A stretch of 64,000 nt of DNA from Cryptomeria japonica (GCF_030272615.1 NC_081407.1:375637018-375701017); one strand, 5' to 3'; positions 23,926 to 36,166 are shown, numbered from the stretch's first letter. Translations and numbers: made by a program. The notes: generated from the letters alone by a model not told the origin.

Positions 23926-25508
23926 CTATAACTGTGTATAGAACACCTTCAACCTCCTACCTCTCTTAGCAGGAGAAGGAGATGGAGAGGTAGGGGATAA
24001 AGGGAACTGAACCAGAGGTTTATTAATTGCAGGATCAAACCTCACATTCCCAATTACACATAAGGCATTATCATCCTCCTCGACTTTGTCTGATGAGAGA
24101 ATGTCAAAAGGATTACAAGTCAGGGTAATAACCAAAGAGGAATTCAAAGCGAACAAATCTTGATCAATCGCTTCCACAACTTTATCAGTGACATCTGAAT
24201 TCAAGGTAATGTTATGATCAGAAACTAATTTTTGGACTTTAGAAATTTAGTCTGCATCAGGAAGGAAGGAATCCACACTATTAACGATAGGACAATCATC
24301 TTTCTGAGAATTCATGAGCAGCCCATCCTTCATAAGAGAAGAAGACCCTAAATCCCTCCTACTATTCCCATTCTTCTCGCTTAGCGAAGGACGAATTTCA
24401 TTGTCAATAAAAGTTGGACCTCGTAAAGTAGGGGATTTTGACCAACTCCCAATATCGACATTAGACTGCGGAGTATCTAGATTCGAATTAAATAATTTAG
24501 AAGGCTGAGACACCTTATCTCCAAAAGACAAACCCTTAAGGGAAGCAAATAGAACAGAATCCATAACCACATAAACCCTAGAAAACCAAGCAAAATCACG
24601 AACAATACTCTGTCGCCAAACACCATCAATAGACTTCAAGTTACAATTGAAAGGGACCACAGAGGATGAAGAAAGAAAAACACAAATCTTGACCCTACAT
24701 ACCCCATCCTCAAAAACTAAATGCGAATGAATAAATTTTCTGAAAGAATCCCTAATTTTTTGCAAGATATCCAGATTCGAAAACTGATAGGGATGACCAG
24801 GCAAGGAGAACCAAGTGGGGATACATTTTACAATATCTTGCGATGCAGAAAAAAAAAGGTTTCCAATTTTCCACAGAGATTAAATTATGACCAAGCCACA
24901 AATATGGTTTTTCCAAAGCTTGTTGTTTAGCATCCACATAATCAAAAATAACAATGAAGGAATTCACAGAAAGAACCTGAAAGTAATGTGTGCCATACCA
25001 GAGAGAGTGAATTTTATGATGAAGCTTGGAAAGAAGAATATTATCACCCCAAACCTGGATTAGAATCACCAAGGAGTGCAAATCCCTAGCTTTCTTGTCA
25101 AACGGAGAAAACTTTTTCCACTGAAGGCTCTTTATCCAAGGGTTTATTCATTTTCAAACCAGAAGATAAAACAACTTTTGGCCATGCCAACCCAGTAGAA
25201 TTCCCCCGCACACCCTTCCGAGGAATATTTTTACTCCGAGATTTTTTTTCAGACTCCCCAAATCCTTTGGACTTAGAACACGCGGAAAAATTCTTCTGAG
25301 GACCAAAAGACCCTTTGAAATAAGATGATTTCAACCTTCCAAGATGCCCTAGACACCACTTTGTTTTATCCCGAGAAAGCACATCAACCCATTTACCATT
25401 CTGAAAAAACCCATTGTGGAGTGTGATCAGTATGAAAGCCAAAAGGATCTGGAGGAGGAAGGGGATCGCTAAGGGCATCCTAACCCTAGCATGTGAAATT
25501 TCACCCAT
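23926..25508 (-). pseudogene. LINE ORF1 (DUF4283-like nucleic-acid-binding protein)
   Basis: First ORF of the LINE. It encodes the RNA-binding chaperone-like protein that packages LINE RNA. Visible: an N-terminal basic part with SEKKSRSKNIPRKGVRG (25.3 kb), a DUF4283-like core around 25.05-24.6 kb with LHSLVILIQVWGDN, FIVIFDYVDAKQQALEKPYL and the following LPGHPYQFSNLDILQKI (matching the usual TW..LP.LP...W....L..I phrase), then an acidic, Ser-rich tail and SPTSPSPSPAKRGRRLKVF at the end. At least three frame changes split it into four open pieces. No CCHC knuckle is evident at the end of the core. Confidence 0.7.
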
Positions 25509-25600
25509 TTCGCCCCTACTACTTTATTTGAATAGTTAAAAAGTCTTAGATGGATGATAATTAAACAAAAATCATATACTATATAATATATATATATATG

Positions 25601-25773
25601 TCCAAGGGGTTGAGCTTAATTGGTTAAAACATTGGGTTCTCACTATGGAGACCCAAGTTCAATTCCCAATAGGGACATCTAAAATGAATTCAAAGCTATG
25701 ACTCTTGGCCTTCCATAAAAATGGGGAAGGTCTAGGGTCAATCTAATCAAACATAATAATAATAATAATAATT
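25601..25773 (+). mobile_element. tRNA-derived SINE with (AAT)n tail
   Basis: Pol III A box GGTTGAGCTTAATTGGTTAA (25608-25627) and B box AAGTTCAATTCCC (about 25655-25667), followed by an unrelated body and a tail of five AAT-type units ending near 25773. The promoter structure, 170-bp length and simple tail are those of a tRNA-derived plant SINE. It landed 90 bp outside the LINE 5' end. Confidence 0.75.
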
Positions 25774-26315
25774 CAAAATATTGCAGCTTCGGCCGATTAC
25801 CGATTAAAAAAAAAATATTGATATATATTATTTAGAATGTTTTTTATAAAAATATAAATTTATTTAGAATATTTTAAAATGGTAAGATATTATTGTTTCT
25901 GATTTTAAAAACAATTTAATATGATTTTTTAGAATAGTTTCTATTTTCTTATATGAATTTGGAAACTTGTTAGAATTGAATCAATTTTAAAATATTTTAA
26001 TATGATTTTTTAGAATATTTTGTATATTCTTATATGAATTTAGAAACTTGTCATAATACATAAAATTTAAGATTTTGTCATAAATTCATTTTTTTGACAA
26101 TTAATATTTTTCTAAAAAAGTCAAATGAAAGTCATCAAAAGAACCAAACCGCCACAAAAAATTCATGTGCGAGATAAGGTTGGCCGTCAAATTCCAGACC
26201 TGTATGGAATCATTTAAATCTTGAAATGAAAACAGTTTAATGCGTTTTAAATATTGAAAATGGAAAATGGAAATAGCTTGATGTGTTATGTTTTATATCA
26301 TTAAAATAGAAACAT
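25774..26315. other. AT-rich DNA, nothing recognised
   Basis: No motif found. The phrase AATATGATTTTTTAGAATA recurs at about 25918 and 25998, a diffuse local duplication. Confidence 0.5.
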
Positions 26316-26632
26316 CCAAAATTTTAATACTGTCATTTTACAATGGCTTGTCATTTTGAGGATACAGGTAAGATTAAGATTGGTGATGCTACCAGAAAAA
26401 TTTAAGATGTGTCTAGAAAAGTTGCCAAATTTTAATACTGTCATTTTACAATGGCTTGTCATTTTGAGGATACGGGTAAGATTAAGATTGGTGTTGCTAC
26501 CAGAAAAATTTAAGATGTGTCTAGAAAGTTTCCTTAAAAATAATATTTAAGTTATATTAAGATTATTTGCTTAAGATGTGTCTAGAAAGTTTCCTTAGAA
26601 ATAATATTTAAGTTATATTAAGATTATTTGCC
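26316..26632. repeat. Two nested tandem duplications (108 bp and 61 bp)
   Basis: A 108-bp unit starting CCAAATTTTAATACTGTCA occurs at 26316 and 26425. Its last part then begins a second duplication: a 61-bp unit starting TAAGATGTGTCTAGAAAGT at 26511 and 26572. Copies are nearly identical, so the events are recent. The open frame 26356-26550 is a product of the repetition. Confidence 0.85.
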
Positions 26633-27440
26633 ACTTTAAGTTATATTAAGTTATATTAAGAATATTTAGCATTACATTACACAACAAAGAGAGACACAAA
26701 TTACATTAGTACTATTTTTCAAAGGTGCTAATTTTGTTTGACTTAATAGAATATAAATGTATATTGTCCATCTGGAACTTTTAGTGGATTTAGGAAATGA
26801 ACAATTTTGAGTACTACATTCACCCTAATTTCAAGACATAATAATACCGCTAATGTTTTACGTAGATGCAGTGGACATTAGGAAACATATACAAGATGTG
26901 CAAGTTGAAAATAAACAGTGATCAGTATAAAACAAATGCAAATTTGCATCAGAGAGGAAGGTATATATCAAGGGGTCAAAAAGTCATGGTTTACTTGCAT
27001 AAAAAAAATTATTTCCTGAAGACAGGCTAGAGAAACTCATGGTCTACTAACTGGAGGATACGTGTTTTCTGGGGAATATGTGGAAAGCCTGCAACACCCA
27101 ACCCGAGTAATGAGTAGTGTGCAATCCAATGAAATTTGTGAAAGGAAAAAAATTAAAAACACTTCCAACCAATCAAATAAAATGAAAGATTTTTAACCCT
27201 CTCCATGGCTTCTCGTTCTGAAAGTGGGAATAACCAATTAATCCCCTAATTTTATAACAAAACAGGAATCATAGAAAACTAACCCATAAGCTCGATAAAG
27301 AGAGTCTTGCTGGAATGCACCGTATTGAGCAGGCTGAGGGAACACAACGCCAGAATAGCCATGTTCTAAAGCATTCCATAACAATATACAAATACCTGTG
27401 CATGTTTCCGCTGGAGAAAGATTTGGTGAGTGGAAAAAAA
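26633..27440. other. AT-rich DNA, nothing recognised
   Basis: No coding, RNA or transposon signature seen. Confidence 0.5.
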
Positions 27441-27568
27441 GTGTCTCTCACTTTAACCGTGGAAAGCATTCCCAACACTCCGTCAAATCATTTTGGCAGA
27501 CGAAATCCCTTTCCCAAGGAGGTCGAGGGCTACGTTGGGAATACTTTCCACTAGAAAGGGAGAGACAG
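27441..27568. repeat. 128-nt imperfect hairpin (small-RNA precursor or MITE remnant)
   Basis: Arms 27441-27480 and 27529-27568 are about 80% complementary over 40 nt: GTGTCTCTCACTTT pairs with AGAAAGGGAGAGACAG, and GTGGAAAGCATTCCCAAC with GTTGGGAATACTTTCCAC. The loop is about 48 nt. The longest helix has a single mismatch in 18 bp. No known miRNA sequence is recognised. No target duplication or terminal motif points to a transposon. Confidence 0.5.
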
Positions 27569-28376
27569 TTTGGTTCAAACAGCAAGTTTAGTGATTGAGA
27601 GGAGCATTCGTTCATATAAATACCTGTTGGATAATGCTATGCATGTAACTAGAAACATAATTAGTTATGTCAAATATGCAGTTGGAGATTTTAGTTAAAG
27701 AAGATTTTTTTAAATCAATCTGTGATATTTTTTGGTAAAATTTCATAAATGGTGATTTTTATGATTTAGAAATTTCTTTATTGGTGATGTAATGAACTGT
27801 TGTGTTTTTAGAAGTTGCAGGCTCTATAAAATACTGTCCTTCTCTACATTGAAATGAAATATGATGCAATAGATATAAAAAATAAAAGAAACTGTATAAT
27901 AAATTAAATTTGCAATTTGAATCTGATTTTAAATCTACAATACTAGAATTTTCTTTTAAATTGATAGAAAAGGTGGCATTTTCAAAATTCATTTAGAGTT
28001 CAAATTTAAAATATTAAAATATTAAAATAACAAATTGATGTTAATATGTAAAAGGTTCGGGCCTTTCCTGTTTTAATTAATTAGAAAAAACGATGTTAAG
28101 AAAAATGGAGGGGAATCTCATCTTAGTTTTCCCATATATTGGCAATTCTCCCATACATTAGCAAGGTCTAAAGCAACAATAAGAAAATCTCATCCATCAT
28201 TACTATTATCCTTTTGAGTTTCTTCAATAATCACACGAGTAAGAGAAATTTAGCAACTATAAACCAAGAAAACTTGTTGATTTAAATGTGGAAGATTATA
28301 CGTTTACCATCTCAACAATATGATTGACAAGAAATTTGAGGCACGAAGTGAAAGTTATCCACTCGTTTACCCTATT
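27569..28376. other. AT-rich DNA, nothing recognised
   Basis: No supported feature; the open frame 27759-27992 (minus) has no recognisable content. Confidence 0.5.
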
Positions 28377-28560
28377 TAGATTATCTTAGTGTGATATTAG
28401 TTTGAATAGCTTATGGGGGGAGACCCATATAATATCACTATAAATGGCTAGTTTTGGCAATATGACAACACTTGAGTTACATAATTATTCAATTTTCATA
28501 TCTATATTAAAAACTAGTATTATTTATCTTTTTAAAATTATTATTTCTGATTAATAAAAA
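28377..28560. repeat. Dispersed repeat, copy 1 (partner 60970-61140)
   Basis: Begins ATTATCTTAGTGTGATATTAG and carries GAGACCCATATAATATCA, ATAATTATTCAATTTxCA and CATCTATATTAAAAAC in the same order and spacing as 60970-61140. Same orientation in both. The partner lies 500 bp downstream of a tRNA-Phe gene. Confidence 0.75.
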
Positions 28561-29250
28561 CTGGGATAGGACCAAACCTTTCAATAACCGCTAAAAAGAA
28601 CCACCTAGGCCTCATAACGAATGCACACCTAGCCAAAGACAAAAAGCACCAAAAACAATGAGGAACCACCCAACAACCAGACCAAGACCAATGACAAAAC
28701 CCAAAAGCTAATCAGCCACCTACGAAAGATGCAAATGGATGGTCTACTAGGCAGAGGTGTTACCCTCTTGCCAATCTTTACATAGATCTATGTCTTTATT
28801 AGAGAAATAAATTTTCTTGTTAGCGTCCTTAAAAAAGGTGAAACTAACAGAATCTAGAGTTTCTTTGACCACATAGTTAGGGGGCTCCATTGTAGAAAAG
28901 GGAGACATACCATGCCTCTTACACTCTTCTTTTCTGCAATGAATTTCCTCTTGAATAGCCTTCAAGGAAGTTGGATTCTTCAAGGCCATCTCTTCGATCA
29001 GCTTAGATATATCCTTAATTTCTACCTTTACGATCTCCTAGCTTTCCTTTAGCTCCATCACTATCTTACTCTCATTTCTATGAGACACCTTTTTGATAAG
29101 GTCATTCAACATCCCCTCTGCTTTATACTATTTCTCCAATTTTTCAGCCATATTACTTGTTCGTTGTTTTCCTCCATCAGCCCTAGATCCAACCTCTGCT
29201 ATTGTCTCCATCATGTTATAGAAACATAACAACTATGAGAAGAGCCATTT
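28545..29250 (-). repeat. Unclassified coiled-coil repeat, copy 1
   Basis: Shares with 32275-33740 an end region (AGGxCCxAAACCTTTC, CAACAACxAGAC, ATGGTCTACxAxG) and a Glu/Lys-rich minus-strand ORF: here 28989-28747 with SLKAIQEEIHCRKEECKR, preceded by more charged, heptad-like sequence. Read on the minus strand the repeat ends TATCCCAGTTTTTATTAATC, similar in style to LINE 3' ends, but no reverse transcriptase accompanies it. Class unknown. Confidence 0.5.
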
Positions 29251-29559
29251 AATAACCAAATCCTAATGCCTAATACTTTCTTCCAACCTCGACACCTTAA
29301 CATCCAAAGTAGGAAGGCTAGGATTGGGGTTGGATGCATCTTAGTCTTGAGGAAAGGGTTGGATGAATCTTTCGTAATGATTTACATCCGAACATTACAG
29401 TTAAAGGTATACACCCTTTCTAGGGAATTTATAGTCAAAAGTTTCTTCCATATAGTACTTCAAATAGTATTATTTAAACCATAGTTATATATTAAATTCA
29501 AAAGTTCTTGAAATAGATTTAATATTGATCACAAACTATGATCCAAAATGCTTATGTAA

Positions 29560-30760
29560 AAAGTAACACAATCTAGTCCATAAATGGTTCTAAAAATGGA
29601 TGTTACCAGGGCATATGATAGCGTTAATTGAATATTTTTTTATATGTCTGCAATGAATCATTTTGGTTCTCACTTTGATTGACTAACATGAATTTTGTAT
29701 TGTATCTCAAATATTTGCCATTTGATTTTAGTTAATAGAAGCTCATGCGGCTTCATTGAGCCTTTGCATACAACTTCACGAGGGAGATCCACTGTCACAA
29801 TTTTTTTTTTTATCACATGGAAGAGTCTAGGCAGGGAATCAAATATTGAAATATAGAATAGGGCATGAGCCATGAAGTGCCAAATTCATATGGAAATTAT
29901 TCAAGGATGCATATGACAAATTGTGTCAATTGTTGAGGACAAAATACATAGATGAGAATTTGTATCAACCCAAATTGTACATGATTCAATTTATCTCAAA
30001 TTCCAACATATGGACTATCATGCAAAGCTATAGAGGCCTCATAATAGAGCATCTAATCTAGGTGGTCAATAATGGAGGTAGTGCCTAGTTTTGGATGGAC
30101 TTTGTGATGCTTTTCCAACATTGGCTAATATTACCATCATTTCTTCTATCTAAAAAATGATCTCAAGGACAAAAATACATAAATGTTATGGATTAATTAT
30201 CTCCTTATGATAAGAGATAGAATTGGAATAAAATTTAAGACCATTCAATCACTCTTAATGCTTGTAAAAAATTAGTAGAATTACTTTTTAAAAGGAAGAT
30301 ACTCATAAATTAGAAGGATGGTAAAATTATATGGACATAATACAAATTAAAATTCTACACAGTCAAAATGGGATATAAATTACAAAACGCCTTGGAGGAA
30401 TGAATTGAATGGCTCATGGAGTTGTGTTTTAGAAATGATATGGGTGATCTCGCAAGGATCACCTATAGAAGGCCTTGTGTAAATGAGAGAACTTAATGGA
30501 AATTGATATAAAAAGAAATTCACATGTGTGCATTAATTCTATTAAAAGTAGAAAGGTTTCAAACTCGAAGTTGAAGTACATCATAAATTTAATTTGTCAA
30601 TGATGGAAGGTATGAGTACATCAATTGATCATATCTACATTGAAAAAATTGAATGAAAGATTATAGAGAAAATTTTACTTGTGATCAATTTTAAGATTAT
30701 ATTAATTGTAATGATTTTTCCAAGTGGAATAAAAATAAATAGTTATTGCTATCTCAAACT
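29560..30760 (+). mobile_element. LINE relic, internally deleted
   Basis: Plus-strand remains of an L1-type ORF2. Reverse transcriptase: LKMDVTRAYDSVN (29590-29630) and SSCGFIEPL followed by a frame-changed copy of the RGLRQGDPLS box (29745-29805). Then a jump of several hundred residues to the linker before zf-RVT: YIDENLYQPKLYMIQFISNS, NNGGSAxFWMDF (29950-30110), and the zf-RVT region near 30430-30540 (ARITYRRPCVNER, FTCVH or MCALI in adjacent frames). Many stops and frame changes; both ends are missing. A different, older copy than the 10.2-25.5 kb LINE. Confidence 0.65.
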
Positions 30761-32094
30761 TGCCATGAGTTTGGATTGTTAGAACCATTATCATAGGCTA
30801 ATCCTATTATGTATTTGTCATTTTATGTGGTTTAAATTCTTCATCTAACTCAAAATTTTGATTCTATCTCTTTTATTCATATTCCTTGTGAGTAGAATGT
30901 TGTTTCTTATTATTTGGTAAATGGGATTTTGATGTTGATCATAGCCAAAATGTTATGGATTGGGGATCTATTTCTTCATCTCATAGATCACAACTTCTTT
31001 CATTCATTTGTCATGATTCAAGACTGTAGTTTTCTCCCTTTTTCTAGCTATCATTTTGTTTCCTTATTCTCCTTTCAGGATTCCTAGGGTGGTTCTATAT
31101 CAAACCTTCATGGATTTTTATTTTGTGGGATTTAATGATAGCTATTTCTATTTGGAAAATGGAAATACATATACAAATATTTAAGTTTTCAATTTAGTAT
31201 AGTATGAAATTTGAGATAGCAATAGAGTGAGTTGAGGTTGATGGGAAAAGCTAGTGAGAGAAGGTGATCACTAATTTGTTACCCACAATGATTGTACATA
31301 CTTATTTATATTATGTAGTATTTAGTAATTTTATGAAACACGATAAAATATCATGCTAGGCAATGTGATGATAATTGTAATAAGACTTGGTGGTGGTTTG
31401 GCACATCCTCAAGAGGTGCAATAGATTTGTGTTTTCTCATACTAGATACATCTCTTTTTTTCGTTTCGCCATATTTTTATACCACAAACATTGCTAATTG
31501 TTAATTATGCAATAATTTTATTTCATTTGAACAATGCTTCAATAAATATATCTAAAATGTTAATGTGAAATTCTCAAAAGTACTCTTAACGTTGCTAATT
31601 TCTTATTGTAGGTCCAAATTTCAAGATAGATCTTTATTTACTAGTGCAAAAGAGTCACCCTTGAGTTTTACTAAAGAAGAATCATTGTAGCCTAGCAAAC
31701 TTATCAAAGGTCCTTTTGTCATTGCTAGTTTGTTATTGGAGGTCTAAATTTAAGGTGAATCTTTGTTTTATAATGCAAAAAAGTCACAATTAATAAGTTT
31801 AGATTTACAAATGAGATTGAAATTTATCCACCATATTCATTCACAACCACCTAAAACAATTATTTAACCATAGAAATTACCCAAAAAATCAAAGTTAATT
31901 TTTATTTATTCAAATATCTAATAACCCAATTAATCCTATGTTTTCTAATAATATTAAGCAAACAATAACATTGACACTATAATTTAATCTTAAATCTTAT
32001 ACTATATACCATTATTTTATTTTAAACTTTGAAACATATATTAACACATTTATAATTCCTCTTTCGAACTCCGAATAATTTTTTTTTATAAGTT
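30761..32094. other. AT-rich DNA with a diverged 125-bp duplication
   Basis: 31594-31661 and 31719-31786 share GTTGCTAATTTCTTATTG, GGTCCAAATTTCAAG and GTGCAAAAGAGTCAC with scattered changes. Nothing else is recognised. Confidence 0.5.
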
Positions 32095-32260
32095 TTTATT
32101 CTATATTCCATCTATACATTATCTCAAAAAATTTCCCCAGTCGTATAAATTATCAAGGGTAGATATATGAATACAAAAGTGGCCTCTAAACTTTGAAAAT
32201 TTAACTTAAAATTAATTATTTGTTGAACTCCACTTTTTAGTCATTATGAACCTACCGAAG
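32095..32260. repeat. Dispersed repeat, partner of 36745-36915
   Basis: ATTATCTCAA, CTCTAAACTTTGAAAAT, TAAAATTAATTATTTGTTGAA correspond in order to ATTATCTCAA, CACTAAACTTTAAAAAT, TAAAATTTATGTTTCGTTGAA at 36745-36915. Both copies are old. Confidence 0.5.
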
Positions 32261-32274
32261 TGTGAATATTATTT

Positions 32275-33740
32275 ACTTATGTGGTAAGATGTTTTGATTA
32301 GATAAAACCAAGATAGGCCTAAACCTTTCCATAACATTCTTTAAGCTAAGAGCAAGGGTCTCGCAAGGAGTGAGAGAACCCAACAACTAGACAAGTTGAC
32401 AAAAAAGAACTAGACCCAGCTGACAAGTAGAACCAAAAAAGAAATACTAAATCAAAAAATAAACTATACTAAAACCTAAAGGACACCAAGAACCTATAAT
32501 TGCCCAGGAAAGACATGAACAAATGGTCTACCAAGTGGGCTTTTTTTCAGCTTGCCAGTTCGAACAAAGCATTTTCATATTCTAAAAAAAACAATATTTT
32601 ATTTGATCCTTTACATAATGAGATAGCACTGTAGTATGGAGTATCCTTCACCATGAAAGAAATAGGTTTTGAAGCATTAGCAAGATCATATCCAGGCAAC
32701 GCTTCCTCTTTGCATGTCTCCTATTAATCTCTTCCTATATTTCTTACAAAGAGGCTAGATTTTTCCTCACTTTTTCATTGTTGAGAGTCACCATCCCATC
32801 TAGTTTCCTCTTGAAGGTCTCCTAGTTTTCCTAAAGGTCCATGATAACCATGTTTGTCTCCTTTCTGTCCTCTCTCTAGTCCACTTTTTCATTCACAACC
32901 TTAATTTCTTCCTCCAGATTTTCCCATTTCTCAAGCATATGTGATAGATCATTAGCCACCATCCAAATCCTTTCATTCTTGTCTTCCATTTCCCAATTGG
33001 AAGCTCTAGCATCAGCCTCTACCAACGCTTTTGTCATGTTGTTTTTCTTCTTATTAGTATTAATTTGGTTGAGAAGTTGGTGAATGATGGTATTCTATTT
33101 GTTGTAGGCACCACAAAGCTCATTAACCTTCTCTATAATATCTCATAAATCCCATTTCTAGGGGGAATTGATAGGAGAGGGAGGAGGGGAAACCAAATAA
33201 GGAAAAGAAGGGGTAAAAAATTCATATTGGGGTTCCCCAGGGTCTATTTAGAGTCTGTAGACCAAGAAGAAGATGACTCATCAGAAGCAGATTCCTCCTC
33301 ATCTTTCTCTTTGATAGTAACTTCCTAAGAAGGAGAGGTAGGGGCGTTCTTCTTTTTGTCAAAATAGTTGGGATTGACATGGGTAGGTATCCCTTTGAAC
33401 TTAAGTGTAGACATCATGTTAAGGCTACTCTGGAAAACATGGACTCCAGATAGTTGCATGACCAAGGTGGGGTTAGGGAGTGGACCTAAGGGGTTAATGG
33501 AGGGCCAACTAGTAGGGGTCAAAGTTAGAAGGAAATCATAAATCCTTAGGATTGACCCCTAATGCAAGGGGAGAAATTTCTCAGATTTAGCCACAACTAT
33601 GGACTGGGAAATATAAGAGAAAATCTAGTAGGGGAAATATAATTGGTAGATAGAGCAGATAGGCCACACATAATTTTGATGTACAATTTGAAGAGTAGAT
33701 TTATCACAATTCTCTCTCTGACTTCCCCTTTATAATATTT
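32275..33740 (-). repeat. Unclassified coiled-coil repeat, copy 2 (longer)
   Basis: Second copy of the repeat at 28545-29250, about 1.45 kb. The minus strand holds a broken ORF: a Pro-rich start (33522-33325: WPSINPLGPLPNPTLVMQLS), a SDESSSSWSTDSK acidic segment near 33.26 kb, then a long Glu/Lys-rich heptad region (NEKVRKNLASL; RHAKRKRCLDMI) to about 32.6 kb. No polymerase, protease or zinc knuckle. The upper edge is uncertain. Confidence 0.5.
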
Positions 33741-33955
33741 TTGATTTCCCCTTTGTTTGACAGTTTAGTTTAATGCATATATTGCATACAATTTTGCAAT
33801 TTGAACACCAGTAAAATTTGTATTCACAAAATTCGAAAAAACAAATATTTAAGAAGTTAGAATAGGAGAGAAATTAGAGGAAATTTTAAGCCCTCATGGA
33901 CTAGAGAGAACTAGGGGCTAAAAGACCAAATGACCAAGGGCTAAAGTTCAAAAGT

Positions 33956-34180
33956 ATGAACCGATTTTCAAAATTTAAAAATCGACGACGCACTCGCCTG
34001 TGTCAAGGTCGAGGCGTGGGGGCGACTGGGGTCATGCTTCTTGTGGGCGTGTGGGCCACTGCTTCTCCCCGTGCTGGGCATGGCATGTGGGAGGCCCTTG
34101 CTGCTCTGCCTGCGCACTGTCGTGCACCACCTCCTTTGCGTTGCCTCTGTTGTGTTGAACACTACTGTAAAGGTTGATGT
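33956..34180. other. GC-rich island in AT-rich DNA
   Basis: About 225 bp with well over half G+C, in sequence that is otherwise near one third. It includes GGTCGAGGCGTGGGGGCGAC and a Cys/Arg-rich open frame (33956-34177) whose complement is open too, typical of composition and not coding. Edges are abrupt. Possibly a fragment of a GC-rich LTR or other transferred DNA. Confidence 0.5.
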
Positions 34181-36040
34181 GGGCTGTTAAAGATCATAAT
34201 TGTAGGAGTTAGCTCCTTTATTAATTCATACTTAATATTCTTATATTTCCCTAAGGTAGGGGTTCTATGGAGGTTTCATGGAGGGGGCTTTATATTTTTA
34301 ATGAAGAGGTGGTCTCATGAAGAAATTATTTTTCTGCTATCAGATTATTTAGAATCTTTTCCCAAATAATAGGAGCCCCTACTTTTAGGCATGCAATTTT
34401 AAGCAAGTGAAATACCAGCTTAAGAATACTTTATGCCACTTGTCAATCATCTAAATTTTAGAGAGAAAACTAAATATATTTACAACCAGTTTGCTTAATT
34501 TTAAGAGTTTAAACTTAAGATGACACTGACAACATCCTTAAATTTAGCAGATAAAAAGAAACTTTTAATACTAATGTGATCATTCTCTTTTAAAATAGAA
34601 AAGTAAGGTAGAAAGATTTCATTTATTTTGTTGGTTGAATAAATAAATAAACTAGTATATTTCTAATTTAACTTTAATAATTTTGATATTCAATATAAAA
34701 TTTGAAAGAAAAAAAGTAGATGTGTTATTTTAGCATCTATTACAAATTGGAACAAATGCAAACACCAACAATCTTTGTGATGGTGTCTAACTCAATAGCT
34801 ATGAGATTCATAGTCATGAAGTTGAAATATGAACTATAGATGAATTCAATAACTATAAGATTCATAGCCATGAAGTTAAAATATGAACTATAAATATGAA
34901 CTATAGAGGAATTCAATAACTATGAGATTCATAACCATGAAGTTAAAATATGAACTATAGATGAATTCATTGTCTAGCCAAATAGGTTTCATCATTTGTT
35001 CCAATAATCTGAATGAACTTTTATTATCTATGTTCTAACTCTTTGAAGTGTATCAAGGACAGTTTTGTCAACTGAATTGATGCTAGCAGAAACAATATAA
35101 AAATAATAATAATTAAAAAGTAAATAAGAGAGCAAAGACTATAGAGCATAAATCTAGCTCTGCACATACTCAAGGGTACGACAAGCCTATTGTATTTGAA
35201 TGCCACATGTTTAGCTAAACACAAATTCCATATGGCCAGAGCCGTGACGAAATCTAGCGCTATGTTGTGCATCTTAAAAGCCAGAGAAAGGTTTCGTCTG
35301 CTATGGCTCGCGTCAAAAAATGCTTCTGTTGAGCGTTGAGAATGCTTTCCTGCAGGAATTTGAGAAACACTTTTGTTCCGTTGACCAAGTTTCTGTCACA
35401 TGCATTGTTTAAGCTCAAAAGTTAAGTTGGTGGATTCTTGGTTATGCTTTACGAAATTTTGATTTGTAGAAATGTTTGTTGCTAGCAAGACATGAAATGG
35501 CTCTAGTTGAATTATTTGTAAGCTAAAATTGAATTACAAGATATGTTTGATAATTTAAAATCGAATTGAATCTTAATCACAATTTAATGGTGGTTAATCT
35601 AGACATACTATACTTGTTCTATAGTGATAATTTGAATCTAATTCAAATGTTCTTAAGCTAAGATTGAAATATTGAGTTTTACCTCAACCAAAGCAAGGGA
35701 AGTTGTCATAGTAAATGTAGTCATGTGCACGTCCATATTTCAAAACTTATCATTTTTCTATTATTGTGTAAATTTTATTAAAAAAAATTAAACACACAAC
35801 ATATATTTTTATGTAGTTTCATATATATAAAATCACATCATTTTTTATTTATTGTAGAAATTTAATAAAAATTAAATAAATAAAATATGTTTCTATGTAC
35901 TCTTTGTTTTATATGAATTTTATTTGACTCTTTTTCTTAATATCTCAAATCACATTACATTAGTTTGTTTTATTGTAAATATTTTTATTACATTATATAT
36001 GTATACAATCAGACCACATTCTTGTAACCTATTAAATAGC
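34181..36040. other. AT-rich DNA with a three-unit tandem repeat
   Basis: 34793-34968 holds three units beginning CAATAxCTATxAGATTCATA at 34793, 34847 and 34914; the middle one has an internal repeat of AATATGAACTATA. The minus strand between about 35420 and 35024 is open with NLSLAFKMHNIALDFVTALA and AKHVAFKYNRLVVPL, which looks protein-like but matches nothing I know; it may be a gene scrap. Confidence 0.45.
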
Positions 36041-36118
36041 TTAGAAATTGAAAGAGGCAGTTTTTCAACATGTGCTATACTGGACCGTGATCTCTCCACC
36101 TTCTCAACTCCCATCGAT

Positions 36119-36123
36119 GCTGG

Positions 36124-36166
<43 letters not shown>

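Larger units (their letters stand above)
10200..25510 (-). mobile_element. L1-type LINE, near full length, split by element A
   Basis: Plant L1-clade non-LTR retrotransposon on the minus strand. From its 5' side: ORF1 (25508-23926), ORF2 from 23734 with endonuclease, reverse transcriptase, zf-RVT zinc finger and RNase H, then a 3' region holding another ORF and ending at about 10200 next to an (AT)n run. Without the 7.7-kb copia insertion it is about 7.6 kb, normal for a full-length plant L1. The body carries many frame breaks and stops, so it is inactive. A target duplication is unproven: TAGATGAT near 10119-10126 resembles TAGATGGATGAT near 25547-25558, but the second lies some 40 bp beyond the ORF1 start. 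Confidence 0.85.

Noticed and set aside
25586-25601. TATATATATA near the LINE 5' end as a promoter TATA box
   Set aside because: Simple AT repeat between a LINE and a SINE; no transcript start or gene follows.
27441-27568. Membership of the miR482/2118 family for the hairpin
   Set aside because: Some TTCCCA-like letters agree, but no 21-nt match to a family member that I can recall; left as an unassigned hairpin.
33956-34177. 73-codon Cys/Arg-rich open frame
   Set aside because: GC-rich stretch lacks stops on both strands; composition effect.
34793-34968. Three spaced repeats resembling a CRISPR-like array
   Set aside because: Contiguous tandem units of uneven length in a plant nuclear genome, with no spacers.
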